From assembly GCA_965153455.1 (NCBI GenBank), contig OZ234496.1:7883207-7947206 (forward strand): DNA of 64,000 bases, read 5' to 3'. Position 1 is the stretch's first letter; the number at the start of each line of letters is the position of its first letter. The stretch comes from Sphagnum compactum. Lineage: Eukaryota; Bryophyta; Sphagnopsida; Sphagnales. The notes beneath the pieces are model-generated. The model had not been told where the DNA came from, made no database searches, and saw nothing but the letters and a program-made list of their open reading frames with translations. Made by a program: the position numbers and the translations under genes. Shown piece by piece: positions 34,501 to 47,799 of this stretch.

Positions 34501-34721
34501 GAACCGGAGGGTAAGTATCGGGTATGCGGGTCCTGGACCGACGGTTCTGAAAACATCCAAAGATCTGACTTCGTAAATCGCGGTCCAATTGAAAAGTACC
34601 GACGGTTTTTCTCCGGTTCTATGTACATTGTTCTCGGAAAAAATTCGAAGAACCCGCTGATTATTTTCCGGTGTTTCCAGGAAACGTACCGGTTCTAGCC
34701 AACCGGGTGGTTCTTCGTCGG

Positions 34722-35165
34722 GATGGATGAAATGTTCGTCCGGTAATAGACGAATGACGGGATGCATGAAATGTTCGTCCGGTAAAAGACGGATGACGGG
34801 ATGCATGAAATGTCCATCTGGCTTAAATAGACGGATGACGGGGTGGATGAAATGTCCATCCGGTAATAGACGGATGACGAGATGCATGAAATGTTCGTCC
34901 GGTAATAGACGGATGACGGGATGCATGAAATGTTCGTCCGGCTTAAATAGACGGATGACGGGATGCATGAAATGTTCGTCCGATAATAGACGGATGACGG
35001 GATGCATGAAATGTTCGTCCGGCTTAAATAGACGGATGATGGGATGCATAAAATGTCCGTTCGGCTTAAATATATGGATGACGAGATGCATGAAATGTTC
35101 GTCTGGCTTAAATAGACGGATGACGAGATGGATGAAATGTTCGTCCGGTAATAGACGGGACGAAT
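34722..35165. repeat. Minisatellite of mixed 36- and 39-bp units, about 12 copies
   Basis: Units share ATGAAATGTTCGTCCGG and AGACGGATGACGGGATGC. Between these, some units have TAAT (36 bp) and others CTTAAAT (39 bp). Because both lengths are multiples of three, open frames persist on both strands across the array (plus 34727-35167, minus 35355-34495), but these have no similarity to known proteins and are best read as a by-product of the repeat. Short and long units alternate irregularly. Confidence 0.92.
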
Positions 35166-35200
35166 GACGAGACGAATTAAGGGGAAGCTTCACAACGTCC

Positions 35201-36996
35201 TTTACTATATATAATACCTTTATGGTCTCACTCCCTTTCCTTTTATTCCTTGTCAAAACCCGTGACAAGGGCAAAGGGTTTAAAAGAAACCCTTGACATT
35301 TGACAATGCACCCCTCACCTCGCCCCACCCCCCTTCTCACAAAGGAAAAAAACATGGATGAGCACCTCTTGGGTGCATGTTCAGCCGTCTCATTTGACTA
35401 TATGAAAACTATAGTCATAACATTGTCACCATTTTCAGCCTGGGCTAATACCTCTACCCTAAAAAAGCCTAGGTACCTAGTGTCGGGTGTTTGGCTTTTT
35501 TCTTTTGGCCACCTTTAAATTGACACAAAGTAGGTGCCATTTGTTGTGAAAATAAAATGAGGTATCTAAATTTTTGACATCATTTTTGACATCAACTATT
35601 GACCCTTGGTAATATGAATTATCTAATCTTTTCCTTAAATTATAGCTACTATGTAGGTTTTATTGGTGTTGCTTACCCAAGGCAAGGATATTGTGTTTAG
35701 ATTCGGTATAGAGTAAAGTAGGTTTTAAGGGATTTTCGCCCCTAGGTAATAAATAATAGGTCTATTTTTATACGACGTTTTATCGAAAGATGATATTTTG
35801 GCTTGTGTTGAAACTTGAGCTTAGTTATCGAGATATAATATATCTTGAAGGATTTTGGTTTTTATTTAGAGGATTTTTTGAAGATTATATTTTTTGCATG
35901 GTGAAATATTTTAGTTTCCATAATTCTTCTTCTTTTGCCTTAAGATACTTTTTTAATGTAAATTGGCAAGGCCACCGTGTGCCACACCCCTTGTTAGATT
36001 CATATTCATGTAATGCCCCCCCCCCCCCCCCCCCCACTTAATGGATTTGGACTTCCATACTTAACAAACTAAAGAACAAGAATGGTTGTTAGTTAAAATC
36101 GACCTTTTTTTGCAAATGGTGAAAATGAAGCCACCAATTATGGACAGGTGTAAAACATTATTACAAGAAAAAAAACAAAAAAAGGAATTTAAAAAAAAAA
36201 AGGACCTATAACTTAACTCAATAATAACCAAAACAAGTTACAAATCTTAAAATGTGAGAAATAGAAGATGGGTACACAAGAGTGAGAGCGTGAAGGAAAT
36301 GGATAATAAAAGGGTTGACATCATAATTTGGAAAGCCATTCATATTATTCTAAACAAAGAGGACAAAAATCATGGTTGTTGAATTAAAATATCCTCTAGA
36401 CCTAATTTGGTGTCCAAACTTTTGTTAAAGCCTTACCTATTTTTTTTGGAAAATTGTTTATAAGTTGAACAACCTACCTATTTATTTTATGATGATTGGT
36501 TGCTCAATTTGACCTATGGTGTCCCACACTAGTTTAAGCGTTGGAATTTTTTTGGTCAATCAAGTGTGTGTCATGTCCCAAACTTTATTAAAGACAAGTA
36601 TTAAAGACCATGAGGTTCATGACAAATGCATGCTAAAAGATATGACACATATGTCTTTGCTTGTGGCTTAATAGCTTTTTTGACTTTTGTTTTCCATGAA
36701 TCCAAAGTTGGGTGTTGGTATTATATATGCCACCATCATTGAGTTTCTTTTCATCTCAAAAGCCTTGTTAGGGGTGTGAAGGCTTGCTTACCTATATGTA
36801 TAATTTTTGTGTGCAAGTTGTTCTCAAGTGATTAATCAATTGCAGCAACAATAGTTGCAATTACCCCACTATATTGGCTTCAACCTTCTTCCCTAGCTAG
36901 TTTCTCAAATTGAGTTTTTTTGTTCTTAGCTTTGTGCTTTGCCATTTGTGTTCTAGATTAAACATCGTGGTGGTCCAAGGAACAAAAGAAATTAAA
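35201..36996. other. AT-rich spacer upstream of the FMO gene
   Basis: No coding similarity. Holds a run of 20 C at 36016-36035. The promoter of the monooxygenase gene should lie in the last part; TATATAT at 36723-36729 is a possible TATA box, about 270 bp upstream of the start codon. Confidence 0.4.
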
Positions 36997-39900
36997 ATGG
37001 CAAGTTGTCAAGCAGTTGATCATCACGTGTACAAATGTTGCAAGGTTGGAGTTATAGGGGCTGGTGCAGCAGGGTTAGCGACGGCCAAGGAGCTCATTCG
37101 TGAAGGTCACAAGGTTATAGTGTTTGAGCAAGCAATGCAAGTGGGAGGGTTGTGGGTGTATGATCCTGAGGTTGATTGTGATTTGTTAGGGGTGGAACCT
37201 CACCGAAAGCGTGTGCATTCGAGTATGTATGCATCCTTACGCACAAACCTCCCTCGTGAAGTCATGAGCTTCATAGATTTTCCATTCTTGACACAACAAG
37301 GAAGGGATGAACGTTGTTATCCAAGTCACAAGGAGGTGGTCTTATATTTGGAGGACTTTGCCAAGGAATTTGATCTCTTACATGTCATTCAATTTGGTAC
37401 ATTGGTGGAGCATGTGGAATTGGTGACAATGGATCCAACTAGCGAAAAACAATGGAAAGTGATAACAACTAAGAGAATAGATGGAGTTGTTGATGAGGTG
37501 AAGGAGGAATTGTTTGATGCTGTGGTGGTTTGTTCTGGTCATTATTTTGAACCTAAAATTGCAAACATCCCTGGTATATTCATTGGCCCCATCTTGTTTT
37601 TCAAGCTTAAATTATATGCAAAAATTTGTGGCCTCTCAAATCAAATCTTAGTCAATTGTAAAATAAGGTTGCAACATTTTTTGAAATAGTGTGTATATTG
37701 AAATATATTATAGAATTTACATTTGTTTAATGAACTAATCAAAATTGCAAAAAAAATGTAAACATGTTGATAATTAGTGAATGTTGAATAGGTGACCATG
37801 ATTTTTATTTTATTTTTTCAATTTTTTAATTTTGTGTCAATGGCTAGCATCTCAAGAGGGATTTTGCATTAAACAACAACAATAAACGACAACAAGTTTT
37901 TAGAGCTTGGCTAAATAGTAGAGAAACTATTGTAAATAATGCTACCAAATTAAAATCAATGTCCAAATGTGGCAACAAATTTTTTTCCAAAAAATCAAAA
38001 TTTTAAAAATAAAATTATATATATATATATATATATACAGAAAAATGGGAATATTGTGACAAAAAAATTCTTTTTTTAATATTTACTTTTCGTATTTTGG
38101 TGAAATTTCACACCAAAAAAAAACATTAATGGTTGACAATGTGAAAGTTGTAGCTATAATTAAGTGTTTGTGACTTTTACCTTTGGTGGTGATATTGTAG
38201 GTATCAATAATTGGCCAGGGAAGCAAATGCATAGTCATAATTATCGACTTGCACAACCCTTTACAAACCAGGTTCAAGCTTTGTACACAATCCATGTATA
38301 TTATAATATTTGTGTTCAATTTGGTTGTACCTTTGGTTTGTATATATAAGAGGCAAATTAAGACTTTGTATAAATAAATATGTGTAAATCTTTCTCAAGC
38401 TATAATATATCCAAAGCTAATTTGGAATTAATGTTGCAACATTTTGTTTGGCTGTAGTGTGTTGTGATAATAGGAACCCAACCAAGTGGTCTAGACATCT
38501 CAAGAGATGTAGCAAATGTTGCCAAGGAAGTTCATCTAAGTGGGCGTAATTGGAATTCTTCAATTGATTTTGCAAAACCTATGGGCCAACACCAAAACAT
38601 TTGGCCACACTCCACGGTTTGCTACTTGTTCTTTTTGGATGTTTTTCGCTCTATAGACCTCTTCTTTTGTGGACATGTTCTTTAATGTATATTTAGTAGA
38701 AGGAAACGTTCAATACAATTTGAAACTTGTTTTTGTTGGGTTTAAGAAATTTCATTTTTGTTCGTTAATAATATGATGCCATTCTATTATTGTTTGTTAA
38801 TTAATAATATGATGGCCATGATGTTATACATGGACTATTTTAGTTGATGTGTATAACGGGGTCTCATGTTCACATTGTAGGTGATAAGAACATGTGAGGA
38901 TGGGACGGTGAAATTTAAAGAAGGTTTTTCAACGATGGCGGATGTGATCATCCATTGCACCGGGTTTGTGGGCTAATCACTTGTCCAAATATTGCAAGTT
39001 AAAGAAATATGAAAATCAAAATTGCATAATTGACATGTTTATTATGCAAATCATAATAATTATGTTTATGAAAATCAAAATTGCATAATTGACATGTTTA
39101 TTATGTTTCAATTTCTAATGCACATGAATTAATTTTGGGCTTATTAATGCAGGTATCGTTATTATTATCCATTTTTGGATACAAAAGGACTTGTGACTAC
39201 AATTGATATAGTAAAACCTCTATATCAGCATGTGTTTCCACCATCATTGGCCCCTTCATTGTCTTTTGTGGGTCTTCCAAATAAGGTGACCCTTTTCGTG
39301 AATCCAATTTTATGTTTTCTTGGGATTGAATTTCTTTCATTGTGTGACATATGACTTTAATCCTAAACTTGTGGTTTCCAAATAATTTTTTTGTTAATTG
39401 TAGATGGTATATTGCATATCCCAATAGCAAATTTTGGGTAAATCATGCAACTCACATGAGAGTAGGAAGTACATTAATTAATGCAATGATTTTTTGCTTT
39501 GGAAGGACCATATATGGATCACAATTGTGTTCAAGTGCTAAATATCCAAGGTTTTTTTAAAGAATAGTCATGATGGGTTATAAACTTGGTTTATGTTGGA
39601 ATGGATTTTAGGTTCTAACATTTCCACTATTTCAATTTCAAGCAAAATGGATTGCAATGGTGCTTTCGGGCAAGGTAAAATTGCCACCCACAAGTGAAAT
39701 GATGGAGTCAATCAAGGCATTTTATGACCAGTGTGAAGCTTCTGGCAAACCTATGCACAAATGGCATGACTTGGGTGACATTGAAGTGAGTTCAACTTGT
39801 TATTTTCTGAGGAATTCTTCATGATTTTTATTTCATTAATAATTGTTAAAATAGTTCCAAGTATGCTATGTATATAAACTTGAAAATTAAAAATTGGATA

Positions 39901-40485
39901 AAGAAAAATCAAAATATGTTGATTTGGCTCAAATTAAATGGTTTTGGCCCAATATTTGGGCACAATTTACTAAGGCTAGTTCCGATCAAGGCCAAGCCTA
40001 ACACTTGCCAAAGAAGAGTGTGATAAATATGATATGATTGTCACTTGTTGTTTCTAATTGGCCAATTGTAATGATTGGTCTAGGTGGGTTGTTATTAGTA
40101 ATCTCCCATTTATTTGCAATCACTATTTCAGTATTATGGGTGGAATTGGGAAAAAAAAAAAAAAAAAAACTAAACTTGGATGTGAGAAATATTTTTGCAA
40201 ATATCTTATATGTTTATTGTTTTTAATACCTACTTGTTTAATTGGGAATGTGCATCATTGTTGTAGTTCAAATATTTGGATTGGCTCGCCGATCAAAGTG
40301 GAAGTGAACATTTGGAAACTTGGAGGTCTAAAATGAAAGATATAGCTATTCAACATTTTGTCAACAATCCGGACACATATCAAGATCAATGGCCGGATGA
40401 GGACTTGCATCAAGAGGCACTTTTATGCCTATTAAAATTGGACATTAATTACCAGGTGATTCATAAACCTTCCATCATTAATTAA
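36997..40485 (+). CDS. Flavin-containing monooxygenase, S-oxygenase (GS-OX-like) clade
   Basis: Seven exons, 36997-37573, 38201-38271, 38458-38616, 38881-38963, 39153-39285, 39612-39785 and 40267-40485, join in phase to 471 aa, the normal length. An in-frame extension upstream to 36910 has no ATG, so MASCQ at 36997 is the start. The FAD site is GAGAAG (residues 21-26). The FMO signature spans the first intron as WPGKQMHSHNYR (197-208). The NADPH site is IIGTQPSGLDISRD (about 220-233). The 'CTGY' motif with YYPFLDTKG spans intron 4, whose donor is GTTTGT. Plant FMOs of this clade S-oxygenate thioethers; the substrate cannot be known here because glucosinolates are confined to Brassicales. Third codon positions are AT-rich compared with KAS III or ELP2. 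The last exon could splice on from CAG|GTGATT instead of reading to the TAA. Confidence 0.9.
38015..38037. repeat. TA microsatellite in FMO intron 1
   Basis: Pure alternating TA run inside the 627-bp first intron of the monooxygenase gene. Confidence 0.85.
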
Positions 40486-43400
40486 TATTTGAAATCTTTC
40501 ATTTTTGGTGTGTGCTTTAACATGCAACAATTTGGGGGATCAAGATTTTTTTCTTAAACATTGATGTATTGTTAAAATGATGTTGTTTTTTTAGTTTGTG
40601 GACTAAGTGCTTGAACAATTTGTAGGCCATTGCTTGCGTCAATGGTAAGTAGTTAATAATGTGTCATATAATGTGCTGAATGATATGTTTTGGTGTGTTG
40701 CAACACATGGCTTGAGCTAAGGATGATGATACAAAAATTAAATAATTAAGTACAAATTTGTGAAAACAATGTATATAAGTTTTTGGCTACTAGTTCACCT
40801 TATTGAATAGACCAAGGATTACTTTAATGGAGATATTTAAGTAGGCTATTACAACATAATCCTTCCTATCATTTGGCAAATGAGTCATATAATTTGATTT
40901 TATTTCAACATTGATATTCCCACAAATTGGTTTTACAATCAAAACCGTAAATTTCAAGAGGCAAAACTTTGGAAGGTATTTTTCAAACACATTGGTTTTT
41001 GCTCATATTAAAAAAATTGAATGTAACAAATGAGCCATAGTTATCAAGCCTTTTTGGCATTTCTTCAAAACCTTTTTTATGACAAATTTCAAAATGTTCT
41101 TCCCCTTCTCTTTCAGGTAGTGAAATAGGAGTGCGATTTACCATATGGAGGGCCCAAAGACAAGTATGCCATAATTACAAAGGCCATGCCATAATTACAC
41201 CAAGATTGCACAAAATGAAAGAAATTTTATTTACATACCAATGGAAATAGTCCATTGAAATAAATGGAATACCAAATCATTTGCTGGCCATAACATACTT
41301 CTCGATATTTAAGTCCAAACTATTGGTCTTTTAAGTTAGTTATAAGTTAATTATGTATTTTATGTAGGTGTGCTTGAAGATGATCTATTTATGTCCAACC
41401 TACTTCTAGTTGTAAGAGCCAAGTGTATGCATAACCTTCATTTAAAGCATGGCCCAATAAACATGTTGATACTTTTGTGGAAAGTCTGAAATTCATATTC
41501 CTAGTTGAAGGAACTACATGGAACAATATTGAGAATGATCAGCATAATCCTTACATTGGTCCCATCTATAAATTAAGTATTCAAAATTCTTAGTTTGCTT
41601 TCTTGTCATGAAACCAATAATTCAAATGGTTAGAACTCATTGGGGTTCATGGGTTCCTTGCAAAGTATTGTGGGTTCAAGTCACCATTAGGCAACAAGAG
41701 ATGTTGACAAAAACATGGAATATCAATTAGATCATATTTATTACACTCCTATTTGGCAAATGTTAAGCTTTGTAATGCCTTTTTATCAACCTCCGCAAAA
41801 CTCCTAGGCTAAAACCATTTTGCTGAGCCAAACCAGCATGTTTTGACATTTTTCATCCAATTTTAATTTTTAGGGTCACATACTCAGTATTGGTGGAGTT
41901 GCTCTTACAAGTTGTTGAGTTTATTTGGTGTTGCAATAAGGTTTAACCCTCAAAATCCAAAAGATAGATAGTATGCTCGTGAGTACAGTCCAACCTAGGC
42001 AATAGATGCATATATAATATAATCTAGAAGTTGCAACTTATTTGAGTTCAACCTATCATGAAAAAAAAACCTTTCAATATTTCAAATTCACATCATTTTG
42101 ACTTCAAATATTGCCCTTTGGTTAGCCCCCACTTCTTCAAATAATTTCCTAAACATAGATTACAAATTCATTATTTAACATAAGCTTTGCAAACTAAACC
42201 CAAATTTGACAAGTTCACATTCTACACCAATTTTACTCCTTACATTTTGCTTGCCCAAAAATTCAATGACTAATTAAATGATGCATTATTGATGTTGAAC
42301 CACAATTGTCACAAAATGTTCAAAAGATTCATCACACACCTCATTCCCCACATGTGATGGGATGATTCAATAGTTGGCCATAAGGTAGGCTATTGTTGAT
42401 ATGAAAGTCAACAAGCTACTTTGTTCAAAGGAGGAGAAAGGAAAGGGCAAGAAGGAGAAATTGCATTTGCATCATAACTAGAAATTGTAGCCATTCATCA
42501 TCTTCTTACCAAAAAAGAAGATGTACCTATATTATTCTACTCATGTTGTTCCAAAATTTCAAGTTGGCACAAAAGAAGGGTTTTTAACAATTTTACCTCA
42601 CCTTTCACATGCTCCAAATCCAACAAGCAACATGCAAGTTGTTAAGTTTTGCCAAAAAATGGAGTTATGTCAAGTTTTAACTCTAGATTTCAACTCTAGA
42701 TTTCTGAACTACTGTGATCAAACAATTTTACATGTAGAAATCAATGCTTCACATTGCGTTAGCTACCTCGTTATAAATGTAGACACAAAGAGAAATTATA
42801 AATAAATAAAGATTTTATTTGGTGTTAATGCAATCAGTTCAAGAATACTATTGTATTTTTAAATTTTCAATCTTGTGTTTTTTTCACCATGGCATGATTT
42901 GCATCCATAACGTAATGTTATGTGTGGTAAGCGTCATGTAACATGCCAAATAAGATGTGCCAAGTTGTTATGATAAAATAGTTCCAATTGTGGGTGTCAT
43001 TTGCTTGTTTACCAATGTTTATTGTAGTACATGGGTGAGTTCAACATACATTAAATTACACTTTGTTTTGTCAAAGTTTTAGAAAAAAATTTAACATTAT
43101 TCAAAATTTTCAAAAATTTAAATTGCAAAATATTGGAATAAAACCTTGGCCTAACACAAATAAGCACATTAGTTGTGAACAAATTGACCACGAGGACAAT
43201 AGCAAAACTCTGAAATTGAGTTAGAATATAATATATAAATTTGTTATATGTTGAATAATCGAAAACTAAAGATTCACATGACAAATCTTAAATTTTCAAA
43301 TAAATTATTTGTTTGGCACTTACACACTATGCAGCTCAAAAACACACATTTTGATGAAACTTTGAAGTACAATGCCAACATTAAGATTATTCTTATATTT

Positions 43401-45115
43401 TATAGCCTTGGGTCAAGTTCAACATTGATTAATTATTAAAAATCTTGAACAATATTTTTTGAAAATAAAACATTGAAGCATCAAAAAATGTGATATAAGC
43501 ACATTGGAAAATGACAAAAAAAATGATAAATGCACCCTGAAAATGAAAAAATTCTAAAATTTTGTAGAAGTTAGTAAAAAAAAAAGTCATGCTTTCTCCT
43601 CGTCAGTCATTCAAAAAATGTCATAGTGTACTAACGAATGTTCTCACACAAATTTCAATCATAATTTGCCAAACTGGTGATATATTTTTCCATGAGCATT
43701 AAAAGTGTAGTCAGTAGGCGAAAGTAGGCGAGAGGATGAGAGTGTAAGCACTAAAGCATTAGTGTTGTTGGAAGGCAATTGAATGCTCAAACAAATTTCA
43801 TTAAAAAATCAATTATCATTATTTTCTTGTGTTCTAAATTCAAATCAATCTATATGCTATCGAAAATTCTTGTCCAGATAATGTTAACAACAAGAATTCT
43901 AATTTGCCACATTTAATCAAATTCCAACACCTAGAGTCCAAACTAAATTTTGATGATATATTTTCAAAAACCTAATATCGAAGCTACATAGATTAGAAGA
44001 TACATTTCTCACCAGCTGTGACACGTAACCTATAGGCCTAATTAATCTGCCCCATATACTTGTGTGCAATGTGGAAAACATTTGATATGCAGAGAATCTG
44101 CCCAATTAGACAGAGTAGCATCTGGGCTTCTGACAAAAATCAGCACCCTGCCAAGCAAAACTACCACAGTGTGGTGAGATCTACTCCGGCGTGATTGTGA
44201 TACCTACCAGCGTTTGTAGAAATGACAAGGGTCGTGAGGTCCTTTCTGCTGTGAAGTTTTCATGTTCACAGCAAATTTGCAGCTTCACTTCAGCAAGGAA
44301 AATTAAGACTCCAAATGTGGCAAGATAATCAATTGCAGTGGGAAGAAAGTTCAAATCTCTTAAGGCTCAACAAAATAACTCAGAAGAATTCACAGACAGA
44401 TTGAAACATTCAATAAATCCAACCAAAATTTGAACAAAGATTCTGGAGAATATGAACCTCATATTTCCAGGAGTTCACAGTGAATTCAACCTCAAGCAGT
44501 TGAAGACCTCACCTTATTCTCCTTATGCATGCTGTGGCACCTCCTCATCCTCACATTGAAGCAGTTATTATAAGTGCAATCCATGCACAAGAAATAAGAT
44601 TTAAACCTGGCATACGCTAGCCAAACTTTTTATCTAGACACGAGGTGGATACTTCAAGCAGGTGGCATCTTCACACTGCAATTCCTGGATGAAACAGGCA
44701 ACACAGATTCAACCCCTTCCTAAACACCCATGAAGTCTCTTCACCCATGTCTGCTCTTCATTGTGGGGTGAATCTTGTTTCCAGAATCATATTTGAGACG
44801 ACGGCACATTGTGTACAAGGGGGATGGTATTTTTCAAGCAGCCTGTTTGATTGCTCGGGTGCTTCGCAAGATCAGGAAAGTACCCCTGCCACCACCATAC
44901 CAGAAAGCATGGTTTTGTGACCATTAGCAATCATGTAACCCATGAGTTGTTTGCCCTCCTAAAAGAAACAGAGAACTCACTGGTGCTCCTTCACATAATT
45001 AATTTGCAACACTATGCAGTTTCCAGTGCCCAAGCACAGACACAAGGTAGGCCACTCAAAGCTTTATGAAAGGATGAAAATGGCATGCTCCCCTCAAGCA
45101 AATAAAGGAACTATT
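40486..45115. other. AT-rich spacer, no gene recognised
   Basis: No protein similarity seen on either strand over 4.6 kb. 44.1-45.1 kb is less AT-rich and probably contains the 3' untranslated region of the PMP22-like gene. A weak tRNA/SINE-like stretch at about 41625-41690 is discussed among findings. Confidence 0.45.
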
Positions 45116-47298
45116 TTAGAGAAAAGACACTGTATTGTACCAGCAAACTGCAGCCAGATTATGGAAGAGAACCCTCAGGTGGATGGGCATGTAGTAGTAG
45201 TTGATGAAACTCACCAATGGCCACACCTGTACCCACACCCTCACACTTCTCTCAGTTTACCTCCACATGTCAAAGACTATTCCAAAAAACTTCCAACTGG
45301 ACAAGACTGAAATTTGCAACAAAAAGCAATAATTGGATGATTACTGTAGTCTGAACCACAGTAGCTTTCAACAAGTTGATTAAGCTAAACTTGCATTCAA
45401 GCACAAAGAGAATTGACACACAACTGGAGAGAAAATGTCCAAACATCTCTAAACTAATGCAATATACACACAAAAACACCAGCTGAACCCACAGAGGAAA
45501 TACATCCATTTTCCATTGAACCTACAATGCTTTGGTAGAGACTGAAATCGGTGCTCTCATTTAAGAAGGATATTATTTGCAGATTTTTGAGCCAATCATC
45601 AAGAAACATTGCAATGTTTGCCAAAGGAGTGGATTCCAGAATCCTGGTCTGTCTTAATAATTTTTCAAGTCACACAATTGGGTTTTGAGATTTTGGTACC
45701 CTCCAAGCATTTAGCTGCACCACAGGATAGTCTGTCCTAAGCTTGTTCTTCACCAGTCGCCATGGCCTCCCTGAAAGGCTCACCAAGATTCAGGTAAGTG
45801 CAGCATGCATGATGCAACAAAAGCTCACTGGCCTCCATAAATGGAACTACAAATGCAACAAACATTTGTAAACCGGGTCAGGGATCTGCACCAACCTTCA
45901 ACCACCAACCCCATGTATAACATAAACACAAAGTTATTCCATGGCCCTGATGTCAGCTGCTCCACAAGCACCTGTCATCCAGCCTTCAATTCACCTTTTA
46001 GTGAGTTCCCCATGAGCTGGGTTCCATTTCCAGTGTTCTACTTTGAAGCATCTGCATTCAGGAGGACTTGCAGCCTGAGCCAAAACTTTGTCATGAATTT
46101 GCTGGACAGCAAGCAAGACTTACTTACCTTCTTCACCAGAGTTGGGGTGTCTCGTCTTGGGAAAAGTCTTTCCATCAGTTTATGAAAGAAATGTCCAAAT
46201 GGGCCTCCATATACTAAGCCATACAGCTGCACCCCCACAAGCAAAACAGTAGCAACCCTAACATCATCAGACAGACATTCTGGGAGAAGAAGTTATTATT
46301 CGATGCAGTTGCCACTCTGCTTTCAAAGATAAAGTAGAATTCCAGGAAACACACAACATGATCAGAGCCAGTGGTTTTCTGGCATAATAATAAATTTGTT
46401 GCAGCCTCCTCCTCACCAACATAAGAAGTGAGCGCCTTAGTTGCAATTTTTTTGCACCCGACAATTTTTGAGCAACAAGATCACTGCATCCTGCCAAAAC
46501 ACCTGCTGTTGTTGCCTGCATGATCCAAGCCCATGATGATGATTAGCCAGCTCGATGGCATCATTTGCTGTTCCCTAGGAAGCAACAAAAGAAAAAGGGG
46601 GGATTTCCAGCATCATGAGACCAAGATCACATGAGCCAGATATTGCGTGGATGTCCTCACATGAAGATCCATTTCAATAAGCTGGCTCCTCTCTTTGAAT
46701 CTCTCCACTATAACCTTGATTCAACTAGGCTATTATATATAAGCACTCTGAAGTTTTTTTTAAAAAACACTGGGACCTGCCAAAAACAAAAACCAAAGAT
46801 TCATCTCCCAAAACCTCCATGTATTGCCATCTCCAAATATATTGACTCTCAGTAGTTATCTTACCCCACTGTTATCAAGGCTGGACAAGAAACCCCCGAA
46901 CAATCAAACCCTTGGAACATCATCATCATCATCATCATCATCATCATGTTACACACGATCTTGACAAATCGCGACTCTGGTCAAAACCTCCAGAAATCAT
47001 TCTCTCTCTCTCTCTCTCTCTCTCACGGCCAAATGACAAAGCAGCTTTACATAGAGTCTCCAGCATATTATAACACTAATATTAATCAATCTCTAGAAAT
47101 TCATCCAGCTACAATCGCCACAACTCAAGTTCAACAGCTTCCCAGCGAGAGAGAGAGACACACACACACAGCTTTTTTGTGCGTTTGTTTGTATGTATAT
47201 GTAGAGACTGTGTTTTGCTTACTTACCTTGGTGCGGAGAGGATACTTCTGCAAGGCGATGAGGTAGCGTTGCCATGCCTTCTCCACCACATCGGCCAT
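45116..47298 (-). CDS. PMP22/Mpv17-family peroxisomal membrane protein
   Basis: Six exons on the minus strand: 47298-47227, 46515-46417, 46226-46128, 45971-45896, 45770-45700 and 45226-45116. All junctions keep phase and give 175 aa, against about 190 for Arabidopsis PMP22. The start is MADVVEKAWQRYLIALQKYP. Conserved blocks are GVLAGCSDLVAQKLSG, LQLRRSLLM, YGLVYGGPFGHFFHKLME, LTSGPWNNFVFMLYMGLVVEGRPW and VWPLVSFINYYYMPIHLRVL. Four hydrophobic segments fit the family's four membrane helices. Such proteins sit in peroxisomal or mitochondrial inner membranes and are thought to influence permeability. The last exon is diverged and ends ...VCWYNTVSFL, shorter than usual: it lacks the basic tail that normally follows the 'CWGIFLNL' block. 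Confidence 0.9.
46918..46947. repeat. CAT trinucleotide microsatellite in PMP22-like intron 1
   Basis: Ten CAT units in the 711-bp first intron; a CT dinucleotide run follows at about 47000-47024. Confidence 0.85.
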
Positions 47299-47420
47299 CT
47301 CCTCCCTCTCTCTCTCTCTCTCTCTTACCGTCTCTCTTTCCTCTCAGTCTGTGCAAAACTTGAAGAACAGCAACGAGCGAGCAAGCGAGAGTAGGCAGAC
47401 GAGACCTTGCGAAGGACCCA
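47299..47420 (-). promoter_or_regulatory. Probable leader/promoter of the PMP22-like gene
   Basis: Directly upstream of the start codon the minus strand carries a GA dinucleotide tract (CT on the plus strand, about 47309-47325), like other GA/CT-rich plant leaders. No TATA box is evident. Confidence 0.35.
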
Positions 47421-47799
47421 AAACACAAAAGGGCGACAACTAATTAGTCTAATAATTAACTAACAGTTACTAATTGGCCTATCTATAATTAGGCTAATAA
47501 CACTTAATAGTATTAGTGATGTGCCTTAGTTAAGTTAATTAGTTACTCAGCAAACGATAGGCTGGCGACCAAGAGGCTAGAGCTTATAAGCTGGGCAGCA
47601 GACAGTAATATTATTTTTTCTGGCGAAAATTCCCCTTTTTCTCAAAAATAATTCGCCAAAATTCCCCCTTTTTTGTTCCAAACCAAAAAGGGCAGCAGCA
47701 ACAGAAGCTTCCCCCCAAAAACAACGACTAATTAGTCTAATCATTTAAGAGTTTCTAATTAGTCTAACTAACTAAGCTAATAAAGACTCAATCAGTGAA

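Noticed and set aside
34495-35355. 286-codon minus-strand frame
   Set aside because: Most of it is the minisatellite read in reverse; its length follows from repeat units divisible by three.
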